Source: Cephalotrichum gorgonifer (taxonomy: Eukaryota > Ascomycota > Sordariomycetes > Microascales > Microascaceae). From it: DNA of 64,000 bases. The DNA lies in the NCBI GenBank assembly GCA_900312665.1, contig ONZQ02000014.1, positions 837,924-901,923 of the forward strand, given 5' to 3'. Numbering within the stretch: the stretch's first letter is position 1; every line of letters begins with the position of its first letter. The notes below the pieces were generated by a model. It was not told the origin of the DNA. It saw nothing but the letters and a program-made list of their open reading frames with translations, and searched no databases. Of the stretch, positions 21,265-31,570 are shown piece by piece. The position numbers and the translations under genes were made by a program.

Positions 21265-22090
21265 ATGGGTGGAATTTCAAGGATCATCTCCGTCTTACTC
21301 CGCGCCTCGGCCCTGGCCTGTTCCGTCATCGTGGCCGGCCTCCTCGGCAGCTACGTCCACCATGTCCACAAGGCCGGCTTCGGTGCCGGTTCAAGGATCC
21401 TCTACGCCCTCTCCCTCTCCGGCATAAGCATCTTCTTCGCCCTACTTCTCCTGGCGCCTCTCAAGTTCTCCTTCTGGGCCTTCCCACTTGACTTCGCCTT
21501 CTTCATCATGTGGATCGTTGCGTTCTCTCTTCTGGCCGACGTACGTTTCCCACACTTTACTCTCCCCCTTTACTCTACATTATACTTTCTCTTGGGCTTT
21601 CATCAGTGTTATGAGCCACAGCAAGTATATAAGCGTATGTATAGCTAACTCCGCGATCAGTTGAGTCCTCGCTGCACTAGGCCGTGGTTCACGTTTTCCT
21701 GGCGCTTCGCCTGGGGGTCCCGCAAGTGCGGCATCTGGCGCGCCGCCCTCGCCTTCTCCTTCCTCGCCGCCATGCTGTGGCTCGCCAGCTGCCTCCTGGG
21801 CCTGTACCGGACCTTCCGGGATAGAAAGGAAAGCAGGACCGATAACACCGGAGTCGGGTGAGTGCCCCTTACTCCCCACCCCTTCAACAGAGCGTCCCTC
21901 CCTCCGTGGTGCATTTATCCATCCACCCCGTGTTCTGTGGTGTCTGGGAATGCGGGTGACTGATTGTGATGTGACAAACAGGAGGAACAAGCGCTTCAGC
22001 CGCGACTCGGCCGCTCAACCAATGGCTGAGTCTCATGTCCAGGGCCAGCCTGGGCAGACGACAGTTCCGGCAAACAATGTTGCTGTGTAA
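21265..22090 (+). CDS. MARVEL-domain four-helix membrane protein
   Basis: Exons 21265-21540, 21661-21857 and 21982-22090 (introns 120 and 124 bp, donors GTACGT and GTGAGT, acceptors CAG and ACAG) give 193 residues. Four hydrophobic helices are visible: SALACSVIVAGLLGSYV, ILYALSLSGISIFFALLLLAP, FPLDFAFFIMWIVAFSLLA and IWRAALAFSFLAAMLWLASC. The spacing and short polar links fit the fungal MARVEL family, which acts in membrane apposition and plasma-membrane or vesicle domains. The C-terminal tail after TFRDRKES is polar, basic then Gln/Pro-rich, and probably cytosolic. The ATG sits in a CAAAATGGG context. The exact role is unknown. Confidence 0.85.
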
Positions 22091-22974
22091 GCGACGGGCC
22101 TCGTAAACTGTGTGGACCGCGCCAGCCCGTCATCATCCGTCTCATCTCATTGTCTACAATGAGAAGAAGAGAAACCTTCGAATAGGGGGGTGCCGCTACC
22201 AATTGGGTTGTGCTGAGGAACAGTGAAAAAAGATTTACGACGCGGCTACTGGACGAGGTCCAACCTTGTATGTATGTATGTTGTGTACGCGTGCGTGCGT
22301 GCGTTCGTTAGCGAGGAAGGTTCTGGGTCGCACTAATCGCCGCTGGGTGACTGGGCGGAAAGAGGAGGCATGTAATAGTTTGGATGTCTACGGTTCTAAT
22401 TTTGTTTCATCACTGGAACGCGCGCCGACATCACATCATTCTTCTAATAATCCTTTACGTTTCCCAAAGAGATTACGCTCGGCTCTGCTGCACATGCGAG
22501 TACGAGGAAGTGACGTTTCGAGGCTAGCGATGGATCCGCGTCCCCTCTCTATCCCTGGCTTGCCCAAGGGACTGGAAGGTTTTTGGCTAGGGAGGATCTG
22601 TCTATCCCCTTCTTTGGCCACTACTTCGACGGTGCGAGTGGGTTTAGAACATGTCTTGGTGTAGGATGCGCAGAATGTTTCACAGCGCCTGTGATCGAAT
22701 AGCTGCATACGCCTACATGTACCGATTGGCCATCGATGGACAGGACTAGCTCAACGGGTAGAAAGGAAAGCTACGGGCTGGGGAGCCGATCCAGTTGGGG
22801 TCGACGACGTAACCTCTCCGTCCTACTCAATGCGGCAATGGGCTTTGCCAATATTGGATGACGATCTGATCTTAGCGGAAGAGCTCTGGCGCAGAACGGC
22901 TAAACTCAGGGAGGTGTGGGATAGTTACATAGTCCCAGCCTGGTAAACCCTTTATCATAAGCCACCAAAAGCAC
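22091..22974. other. Intergenic region before tRNA-His
   Basis: 884 bp; 3' region of the MARVEL gene. It holds short microsatellite runs near 22268-22300 (TATG and GCGT units). No gene recognised. Confidence 0.55.
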
Positions 22975-23046
22975 GCTCTAGTAGTATAGTGGTCAGTACA
23001 TCACTTTGTGGCAGTGAAAACGGAAGTTCGATTCCTCCCTGGAGCA
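22975..23046 (+). tRNA. tRNA-His (anticodon GTG)
   Basis: 72-nt cloverleaf without an intron. Acceptor stem GCTCTAG/CTGGAGC (7 bp, one G-T). D stem GTAT/GTAC with loop AGTGGTCA. Anticodon stem TCACT/AGTGA with loop TTGTGGC, giving GTG at 34-36. T loop TTCGATT on a stem GGAAG/CCTCC that has one A-C mismatch. Discriminator A. The internal promoter boxes TAGTATAGTGG and AGTTCGATTCC are intact and a T7 run follows at 23053, the expected Pol III terminator. The extra 5' G of tRNA-His is added after transcription in eukaryotes, so its absence here is normal. The weak T stem is the one oddity. Confidence 0.88.
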
Positions 23047-23396
23047 GCAATTCTTTTTTTGGGAGGTCTTCAACCTTGAGACGGGGTCTCGTTGCCTCTT
23101 GCTTCGTCTTTTCTTTTTTGTTCTGAGCATTGCGGCTCGTACAAAACAGGGCTCGTTTTGTCTGACTGGCGCTTTTCGGGTCCCTGTTGTACCATCTTTA
23201 GATGACCCACGGACCACCCAGTCCTACTACCTTACTTGCTCGCTTCTAGACGCACCAAACGCAACAAGCTCTTCGCATCCGATTTCAGAAGACCAAGACT
23301 CTTGCCTCGACACCTAATCCCCCTTCTCCTCGAGCTCCCCTCGACCCTACGGCTTCGGGACCGACCTAGCTCCCACCCACCTTCCACTTCCACGCA
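23047..23396. other. Intergenic region tRNA-His to MRX11
   Basis: 350 bp with the Pol III T-run at its start and a CT/C-rich leader at its end (23290-23390). No further gene seen. Confidence 0.6.
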
Positions 23397-24002
23397 ATGT
23401 TCGCCGCCCGCCGCCTCCCCCGGCTCCTCCGCCTACGCGCCTCCCGAAGTCAGCAATCTCGACTGTCCTCCACAAGACCACCGCCCGCGACCCGCGCCTC
23501 CAAGATCCTCTCGAAACTCCCGTCACCCCTTCAGAAATACACCACCCGCCTCCGCAGCGCGCCCCTCTCGCACGTCGTCGCCTTCCTGATCCTCCACGAG
23601 CTCACCGCCGTGATACCCCTCTTCGGGCTCTTCGGCCTGTTCCACTACACGTCGTACACGCCGACGGAATACGTGACGGAGCACTGGGGCGGGTACGTCA
23701 GCGACGCCGTGAGGACGTTCGAGCGGTATTTCAAGAGGAAAGGATGGTTCGGGTTCAGCGCGGAGGACGCCACTTCGATTGATACGAGGCCCGGGGAGGG
23801 CGGTTCGACGGAGGATACGAAGAGGCTCATAACGGAGTGGGAGGGAGCTGACGGGAGGTACAAGCTCCTCGCGGACGTCGCGCTGGCTTGGGCTATTACA
23901 AAGGTGCTGCTCCCGGCTCGGATAGTGGGCAGTCTGTGGGCTACCCCCTGGTTCGCGGGTGTTCTTGTACGAGGTCGAAAGCTATTTTCGGGGAGGACAT
24001 GA
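23397..24002 (+). CDS. MRX11: FLILHELTA family mitochondrial protein (MRX11-like)
   Basis: Single exon, 201 residues. It carries the name-giving motif FLILHELTA at residues 63-71, followed by a hydrophobic stretch VIPLFGLFGLFHY and, near the C terminus, a second hydrophobic helix (LLADVALAWAITKVLLPARIV). The first ~50 residues are rich in Arg, Ser and Ala with almost no acids (MFAARRLPRLLRLRASRS), a typical mitochondrial presequence. The family (Pfam FLILHELTA, yeast MIOREX component 11) is found in the mitochondrial gene-expression assembly; its biochemical function is unknown. The start codon lies in a CACGCAATGTTC context after a C-rich leader. The family call is strong because of the exact motif; the symbol is by homology to the yeast protein. 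Confidence 0.9.
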   Translation: MFAARRLPRLLRLRASRSQQSRLSSTRPPPATRASKILSKLPSPLQKYTTRLRSAPLSHVVAFLILHELTAVIPLFGLFGLFHYTSYTPTEYVTEHWGGYVSDAVRTFERYFKRKGWFGFSAEDATSIDTRPGEGGSTEDTKRLITEWEGADGRYKLLADVALAWAITKVLLPARIVGSLWATPWFAGVLVRGRKLFSGRT

Positions 24003-24179
24003 TAATTAAAACAAGATTTTGGTGTTTCACGGATACTATGCACGAGGACGAAGCCAAAAAAAAGAAACATATGGCAGTCAGGAAGCGTTGTCTATCTACC
24101 TGATTCAACACTGGACCTGGTTGACAAATGCCGCCTCCCGCCTTTTGGTTTGTGGTTGTCTGATGTCAGGCGTCTAGAT

Positions 24180-25077
24180 CTACTCGTAGATCCAGGCAGC
24201 CTGGGAGGACTGCCAGCTGACGAGCTCACCCTCCTTGAACCAGAGAGCAATCTCCTTCTTGGCGTTCTCGACGCTGTCGGAGCCGTGGCAGACGTTGCGG
24301 CCGACGTCGATGGCGAAGTCACCACGGATGGTGCCGGGGGCGGAGGCGAGGGGGTTGGTGGCACCGAGGATAGCTGAAAAAAACATGGATCGTTAGCAAT
24401 TGCACCCCGTAATGAAGGATTGTAGGGGATTCAGTTTTNNNNNNNNNNNNNNNNNNNNNNAACGTACTGCGGCCGGTCTTGACGGCGTCCTTGCCCTCCC
24501 AGACCATGGCGCAGATGGGTCCGCTCAGCATGTCTATATCACGTTAGTCAATGGGAAAGATCCAAGGGTGCTAGGGTGGAGCGGGGAGCCATACAGTTGA
24601 TGAGACCGGGGAAGAACTTCTTGTCCTTGAGGTCATCGTCTGCATTATCTAGTTAGAAGCTAGATTTATACGGGTTGGTTGGGCGTGGCATAGACGAACA
24701 GTGCTTCTCGAGGTGCTCCTTGCCGGGAGTCACGAGCTTGATGGCGACGAGCTTGAAGCTGTGGAATACGTTAGGGCTCTTGTTAAAACTGAATCGTCTA
24801 CGGCTTGGAACTCTAATTTCAACTTACCCACGGTTCTCGAAGCGAGAGACGATGGGGCCGACGAGTCCACGCTAGATAATTGTGAGTATTTCTTCGATAT
24901 CCAATGTTCAGAGCAAAATGCTGCGGGGCTACGTACCTGGACACCATCGGGCTTGATAGCAATGAAGCTGTAGGGAAAACCATGTCAGCCCCTCATGAAC
25001 CCAATGGCGGGGTAATGGAAAATCAATGGAAAGGAAAAAAAGACGGGCGGTTCCGCTTACGTCTGCTCGGTAGCCAT
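24180..25077 (-). CDS. NDK1: Nucleoside diphosphate kinase (seven exons)
   Basis: Transfers the gamma phosphate between nucleoside tri- and diphosphates through a phospho-histidine. Exons, high to low: 25077-25061, 24967-24937, 24871-24828, 24758-24700, 24639-24595, 24533-24468, 24373-24180; product 151 residues, the family's standard length. Read across the splices: TFIAIKPDGVQ, RGLVGPIVSRFENRG, FKLVAIKLV, KKFFPGLINYMLSGP, MVWEGKDAVKTGR, ILGATNPLASAPGTIRGD, and NVCHGSDS with the active-site His. The 22-N assembly gap (24439-24460) lies inside the last intron, next to its GTACGT donor, so no coding sequence is lost. The frame of exon 1 stays open 93 codons upstream to an ATG at 25356 in a good context; that extension contains a hydrophobic segment (LLFIFFLALGFIFVPW). 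Either start may be used; the short one matches known cytosolic NDKs. Confidence 0.94.
24439..24460. other. Assembly gap (22 N)
   Basis: Run of N in the last intron of the nucleoside diphosphate kinase gene. The true intron length is unknown. Confidence 1.
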
Positions 25078-25356
25078 GGCTGCTGAAGATGGGGGTTCGG
25101 GGGTTTGGGTGGTAAAGGGTGAGGTGACGGTTGTTGTGATGGTGACGGTGGAATGTGCGAGTGGTACGGGTTCGACGGAGTGAGACCAAGGGACGAAGAT
25201 GAAGCCGAGGGCCAGGAAGAAGATGAATAAAAGTGGTGGGGCGAAATTTCTGAATCGCCAGTGCATGCCCGCGTGGAGGGGTTGCTGGCCGTGGATAGGC
25301 GGGGTTGATTCTGGCGCGGGGTCGTCGGGCAGCACCACCTTGGCTTGGTCTGCCAT

Positions 25357-28149
25357 TGTGCTTGTGGCTTGTGCGTCTTGTAACCGCCACAGTGAGGCGC
25401 GTGGTTAGAGTGGTGGTTAATCAATTCCACTGTCAGAGCTCACAGCAGCTTGGGCAAGCTCTGTCCGTTTGCTATCCCGATTGTCGATCCCGAGCTCGTA
25501 TTAGAGTGGCAGGCTCCACAATTCAATGCTCGATCAGTGTAGCAGCCAGTGGAAGGTGGCGAGTCTCTGTGAATCTATTGGGCCCGCTATCTGAGGTCTG
25601 GATATCTGTGATCTAATAATTGAGCGATGTGGTTGATCAACAATATTTGGGAGGCGGCGGAACCAGGAAAAATGCGACCTGCCATGCGATCGGAAGGTCC
25701 GGGCGCCCGTACAGTGCGAACTATGTACCCTGGATACGCAGCCGTTGTGGGAAGGACGCATTACATATTATTCGTTCTCTTCTTCAAATCGGGTATTTAT
25801 TTGCGAGGGCTCTATGAGTGTGAGAAGAGTACTACGCGTACATCCACGCAGACGACACGTTCCCCAAGATGCTGCGGCTTCCTACCTTAGCACCGGGTAA
25901 CCGTCCTTGCTAGTTTCCCGTCAACTTTGTTATACCCTAGTGCTGCCGATCAAGAAGTACCCGTCAAACTTCCTTACCGTTGGTCTACATCTCGAGCTAC
26001 TAGTCGGTTCGACGTGATCGATTGTTGTCCGCTGCCGAACTTGTTTACTCCGGACCCATCCGGGCCTTTCCCCCCCCCTTTGAGCCGCCCAAAAAGAACT
26101 GTCATTAGCAGGGCTGGCTTCGGTAAGAAGAGGTGACTCAACGAAGACGGAGGGTGTTCAGCTGCTCCCGCCCATGCCCGAAAGGGCCGGGGCGGCTAAT
26201 AATAGTTTTCGAGAGTGGTCCCGGAAGGGACTGGTAAGCTCCCCATGCAGGAACGCAACCTTCGGGACGAGATGGTGGCGTCGAATAGCGTTCGTTGAAG
26301 ATAGGGAAAAGGTTAAACTAAATTTTCCTCTGCCGATGCTCTCCCTCGACCGCGCGAAATACTTTTGCCACCGGGCCGACCGTCTAGGTTCTGAGCACAC
26401 ATTAGGAGCAACACGGGAACAATGGTGGACAGTGTGTCCGGTGTGTACATGTTGGTCCCGTCGCAGCTGTGTAACTGCCCGGTTACACGCCGGGGGATGA
26501 CGGAAGCTGGTCGTTTTATTTTTGTTTTTCCAAGACATGGAGTGACGTGACTCTCCTACGCAGTACTGACACTGAGCAATTATTTGTCGCAACACGTATT
26601 CCATGACCCTTCCTTCCTTCTTCATGACAAGGATACCCGGTCCTGCAGAGGAACGACTCAAGCGACGTCACTTTACTGAGACGACCCTCCATCACAGGCC
26701 AGGTCCACCCAGGGTCAGTGTGAGGAAGAAAGAGAAAGAGAGGATCGACGTTCAAAATTGCGCCTTCCCTTTACAAGTACCCAGGACCGTGATATGCTGG
26801 GCCTTAGTACGGTAACACTAGGTACGTGGGGCAATTCAAAACTGGGAAGTCGCAGTGCATGATGAAGGAGTCGATACTTCCCTAGGTAGTACCCAAAGTC
26901 CCATGATGTAAGTAGACAGTGAATTGACCAGAACCTCTGGCAAATTTTTCTACCGTATAGAGCCGTACGGTATACATCGTCATCCACTCGTACCACTTCA
27001 TCTCGCGACAACGAGAAGATACACGCAGGCCTTCTAGGAGCCGCTGTGGTCCTCGTTATCGCACTGCGTTTCAGAGTAATGGCTTCGGCCTTGCACTAGT
27101 CGCCCCCACCGAGTCCACCTATCCAACGCCAATGACAAAATCAAACGTGTTTCTTGAACAAAGGAGGTATTCGGTAGAGTAGGGTGTGATAGCTTTCGAA
27201 GGCCAATTGAGGGAGGAAGGAGCTGCCCCCGCTGCGGGTGGCACGCACCGAGATAACGGGAAGGACGGCAAGACCGTCCGACGGCGGCACCATTCGGCTC
27301 TATTGTAATAGCTAAATGTGTTTGGTGGCTCCGGAGAATTTATCACCTCTCGAAAGGCAAGTCGAAGGAACCGTCCCCCCCCCTTCCGCTCTCCCAAAAG
27401 TGTCGTTCTCTCTCTCGCCCCACTGTCCATTGCCCACTGCTCTTGCCACCGTCTCTCTATCAAAGCAACCGTTGCGACTGCGACCCTGGTTCTCCTGTCT
27501 ACAAGGGTGCAATAGTGCAAATATTATCTCGTCATCGTCATCCCGAGCAGCTGCATCCCTGCGTTCCCTCCAAGTTTTCTACCATATCAACTCCACCCTC
27601 TTTCCTGCCCATACGAGTACTTATACACTGGGCGTCTCCGCTTATCCATCTACGACCTCGCTCTTTCTTCCGCCCTTGCTTTCTTTCGTATTGAGGTTTC
27701 CCTTCCACGCACGTTCGCTACGGTCCTAGGCCAAGAAATTCGACGCCTTGCATCTCTTCCTTAAGCACATCCCATTGCGCTGCCGCGCGACCGGGACAGA
27801 TCCTTTCCAACGACCCCAGTGCCAGTATCAGTTTCGACTTCAATTCCAACTATCCGTATTGGCATCCTTCGACTCGAGCTTTAGCCCCACCAACGCCAAC
27901 CGCGGCTCCGAACCGCGAGACCCTATCCTTTAAAACTGGTCTTCGCTAGTTGGCCACTTCTCGGCTGGGAAGCATTCTCTCGACCCTGCATGCGTCAAGC
28001 CTGAGCACCCGAGGAGCAGGCTGGTCCCCTTCCGCGGTGCTCTGCAGTAGCTGGGGTGATCTATAAGTGTCGTCTCGGACACTCAAGGACGTTGGCCACG
28101 ACCTGACCTGCCCAACACTCGTCCTCATCTTGTGTCTCCCACCCCCAAC
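25357..28149. other. Divergent intergenic region (NDK / MscS channel)
   Basis: About 2.8 kb. No gene recognised; frames of up to ~165 codons on either strand show no domain features. The right third (27390-28140) is pyrimidine-rich (TCTCTCTCTCGCCCC), consistent with a long leader of the channel gene that may contain an untranslated intron. A TACTTGTA-type octamer occurs at 26772. Confidence 0.5.
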
Positions 28150-30684
28150 ATGCCGCCTCCGCCACCGCCGCATATCTCCACAGCAACGACACCCGAGTCG
28201 CAGTCATATGATATTGTCGACGAGAAGCGTTCCTCCCAGACGAATAACACCCTTTTCCCCCACTATCAGGAACATGTGCCCGCTTCTCCGGCTGCCACTC
28301 GAGATCAAGACACCCAACTCTACGACGAGGTGGAGCTCCAGAGGGCCGAGAGGCTTGTAACAACGCGAGAGCATGAGCAGGACTTGTCCAACAAGAAAAC
28401 CAGACTGCAGACTATCCGGTCCAACGAAAACGAGGATGATGATTTCGTACCCGAGCCGGTTAAGACCAGGGCTGAGCCGCCGACGCAGAACAACTCATGG
28501 TTCTATCGCTTCTTGCTGCGAGTCAAGAAGTTCCCGCGGTCCGTTCGGTATTTCCTCTACCTCATTCCTGGTGCCGCCGTCCTCCTTGCCCCCATCCTTG
28601 TCGACTACTTTGCCTTCGAGTCTCGCACCACGCCCGTCGGCGGTGATGGAGGTGTCGACCTGATGTGGTTTGGCATCTGGTTGGAAATCGTCTGGTGCAC
28701 CCTCTGGATCACGAGAATAATCACCAGCGTCTTGCCCCACCTCCTTAAAGGAGTGGCCCGCATGTTCGGTTCCAACAATCATAAGAAGTGGAAGGAAATT
28801 GGACGCCATCTTGAGCTCCATACGTCACTCTTCCTATGGATGCTAGCTGTTTTGGTATCATACCTACCAATCATCAACGGCCATAGGATCCCGCCGCGTA
28901 ATAAAGACGCGGGTGAAGTCGCCTGGGTCCACATCGTGCAAAAGATTATCATCTCTCTCTTTGTCCTGGCCGCGCTCAACATCGTTGAGAAAATCCTCGT
29001 ACAATGGATTGCGTCGACCTTCCACCAGCGCACCTACGCGAATCGCATCGAGAAGAGCAAGTACGATGTTGCGACGCTCGTAAAACTTTACGAGTACTCG
29101 AAGCTTAAGGTACCCAACTTGGACCACACCGAAACGGGAGCCTTGGGCACGAAAACACCCATGCAGGCCTTCTCCGAAAATGCTCGGCAAGCGTGGTCCA
29201 AGGTTGGCCTGTTCGCCCATCGGATAGGAAACGATTTCATCGGGAGGAAGGTTACCATCAACCACCCTCGCAAGGTGATTGGGGAGCTCTTGCGGACCAC
29301 CAAGTCGGCCCACACCCTTGCTCGGATCATATTCCGCTCACTTAGAGCAGATCCGACCAAGGAGACGGTACAGCTTGAAGACTTGCTCCCCGCCTTCCAA
29401 GACGAAGAGGAGGCGGAGGATGCCTTCGCAGTGTTCGACAAGGATCTGAACGGCGACATTTCCATGGCGGAGTTTGAGGGTGTCTGCAATGAGGTTCACC
29501 TCGAGAAGAAGGCAATTTCGGCATCGATGAAAGATCTCGATTCGGTCATCAAGCGGCTGGACAGCGTCTTCATGGTCATTGTATTCATCATCGCGATTAT
29601 CGTCTTCATCTCGATCATCTCGGGCTCCGCGGCAGCGGCACTTGGCTCTGCAGGGACCACGCTCCTGGGTCTCGCATGGATGTTGCAGGCGACGGCGCAG
29701 GAATTCCTACAGTCAATCATATTTGTCTTTGTGAAACATCCATTTGACGTAGGTGATCGAGTCACCGTCTACGGCAACGCGGGCATGCTTGGCCGCGGCG
29801 ACGACTACTACGTTACCGAGATTTCACTACTCTACACGGAATTCAAGAAGATGGAAGGCCACATTGTCCAGGCACCCAACTCAATTCTCAATACCCTCTT
29901 CATTCTCAACCAACGCCGCAGCAACGGCCTCGCCGACCCCGTTGAGCTGAAGATACGATTTGGGACGACAGAGGAGCAAATTGAGGAACTTAAAGCGAGG
30001 ATGCTTGACTACTGCATACTGCACAAGAGGGATTATCACCCCCGGATCCTGACCGAGGTTAAGACGCTCGATCAGATGAGATCAGCCACGATGAATTTCG
30101 TCTTCTTCCACAAGAGTAGCTTCCAAAACGAGCTCTTGCGTCTGACGAGACACAACAGGTTCGTCACGGAGCTGATGAAGCAGATGGTGGAAGTTGGAAT
30201 ACAAGGCCCGCTTAGGAATGACCCTGGTGGCAGCCGCGAGTTCCCGATGTACTGGCAGGGTATGGCACCTCCAGCGTACAGCAGCAGCAACGACGGGCGG
30301 CGAGAGCCCCACCAGGCTCAGGCTCAGACTCAAGCCTCCGGCGGCACCGCAGAGGATTTGGCACGAAAGGAGTCCACGGCTCATTCAGCACGCTTCCGAA
30401 CCGAGCCTCACGTGTCAGACCTGGCCGAGGATCCCTTTACCGACTTCCAAGATGTCTACGCCAATAGGAGGGAGTCAGAAATGCACCGTATCCGTTCTGT
30501 GCGGGGAAGTGTCAGCGCCCGGAGGCCCAGTACTGACCCTTTTGCCCACAACCACAGCCCAACGCTGGATAGGACTGGCACGGGCCAAAGTGTCACCGCG
30601 AGGCGATTCTGGAGCCGGAATAGGGCAGGGTCTAGGGCGCCGCCGCCGCCTCCTCAACCCGGAGCAAGTGGGGAGTTTGTCTAG
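28150..30684 (+). CDS. EF-hand mechanosensitive channel (fungal MscS, Msy1/Msy2-like)
   Basis: Single exon, 844 residues. An acidic, disordered N terminus (~1-120) is followed by transmembrane helices near 131-156 (SVRYFLYLIPGAAVLLAPIL), 168-195, 218-240 and 260-285. One canonical EF-hand loop DKDLNGDISMAE lies at ~430-441. Then comes a helix MVIVFIIAIIVFISIISG and the MscS pore helix plus beta domain (GSAGTTLLGLAWMLQATAQ, KHPFDVGDRVTVYG, APNSILNT). The C terminus is disordered. Fission-yeast Msy1 and Msy2 with this layout sit in ER membranes and temper calcium rises on hypo-osmotic swelling (family knowledge). The frame is open from a GTG at 28132, but the first ATG is 28150 (CCAACATGCCG). 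Location in ER or plasma membrane cannot be told from sequence. Confidence 0.92.
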   Translation: MPPPPPPHISTATTPESQSYDIVDEKRSSQTNNTLFPHYQEHVPASPAATRDQDTQLYDEVELQRAERLVTTREHEQDLSNKKTRLQTIRSNENEDDDFVPEPVKTRAEPPTQNNSWFYRFLLRVKKFPRSVRYFLYLIPGAAVLLAPILVDYFAFESRTTPVGGDGGVDLMWFGIWLEIVWCTLWITRIITSVLPHLLKGVARMFGSNNHKKWKEIGRHLELHTSLFLWMLAVLVSYLPIINGHRIPPRNKDAGEVAWVHIVQKIIISLFVLAALNIVEKILVQWIASTFHQRTYANRIEKSKYDVATLVKLYEYSKLKVPNLDHTETGALGTKTPMQAFSENARQAWSKVGLFAHRIGNDFIGRKVTINHPRKVIGELLRTTKSAHTLARIIFRSLRADPTKETVQLEDLLPAFQDEEEAEDAFAVFDKDLNGDISMAEFEGVCNEVHLEKKAISASMKDLDSVIKRLDSVFMVIVFIIAIIVFISIISGSAAAALGSAGTTLLGLAWMLQATAQEFLQSIIFVFVKHPFDVGDRVTVYGNAGMLGRGDDYYVTEISLLYTEFKKMEGHIVQAPNSILNTLFILNQRRSNGLADPVELKIRFGTTEEQIEELKARMLDYCILHKRDYHPRILTEVKTLDQMRSATMNFVFFHKSSFQNELLRLTRHNRFVTELMKQMVEVGIQGPLRNDPGGSREFPMYWQGMAPPAYSSSNDGRREPHQAQAQTQASGGTAEDLARKESTAHSARFRTEPHVSDLAEDPFTDFQDVYANRRESEMHRIRSVRGSVSARRPSTDPFAHNHSPTLDRTGTGQSVTARRFWSRNRAGSRAPPPPPQPGASGEFV

Positions 30685-31570
30685 ACATTAACCTAATTAA
30701 TGGCCAAGGTGGCTCTGGCGGGTTTGCTTCCATCGGTTGTGTAAGGTATACTTTATACTTTTTTTTCTTTTTATATCGTTTATTGTTGGTTGTACGGCTG
30801 GTGATACCGGATGGAACAGTGGGCTCAACGAGCATTGCATGGCTGGAGTTTTTGACATGATCGCAAGCCTGGGCGCTTGCGACTGGATGGGATAAAGCAG
30901 ATATGAATAAGCATTGAGATTGCCACCCTATCTACGTGTCTTGATTGCGATGTGTTTGGCCTGCCCTTTGTTTTTTGCGTTTCTTCGGTTAGAGGCCCAA
31001 AATTGGAGCGCTTCTCGAGAGTTTGCTAACTGTTGATGGAGATGGCGAGAATAGGACCGTGGCTTCTCTGCCGGTACAACTTCATTATGACGATTGCACA
31101 AGACTGCATGCATGTGTACACAATTTGGATTAGGAGCTTAGGTTGTGTGGAGGATCTGACATTACGGATGCGGGAAGGGAAGGAGTGTGATTGCTCTCAA
31201 GCTACATTAATAAATGGAAAGTGTTCTCTCTGTCCGATCTGCCATCCCTACCATGCATGCTCCCCCAAATTCTTCTCATCTTCCCATAGATTCCTACCTC
31301 CCCGGGCGAGTCGACGGACCCACGTCTTAATCTCTTCAGTTACCAACTCCGAAACTCCCCGGCCTCAGGTGTGGTTCTTGGATCTTTCAGCCCCCCGGGG
31401 AAAAAGAACCTGCGTATACCCAAGAAATAAACCGAATCCAAAACAGAAAGAAGGGTTCCACAGCAGCGATGTGGGCCAAAGACAATAGGAAATAGATGCC
31501 CCCTGGCCGCTGACTGGGGGAAAAACGCCGACCGACACACAGCGACGATTCGATCTCAAGGTTCCATGCC
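30685..31570. other. Convergent intergenic region (MscS channel / P450)
   Basis: 886 bp between two stop codons, with a T-rich run at 30760-30775 soon after the channel gene. No gene recognised. Confidence 0.6.
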
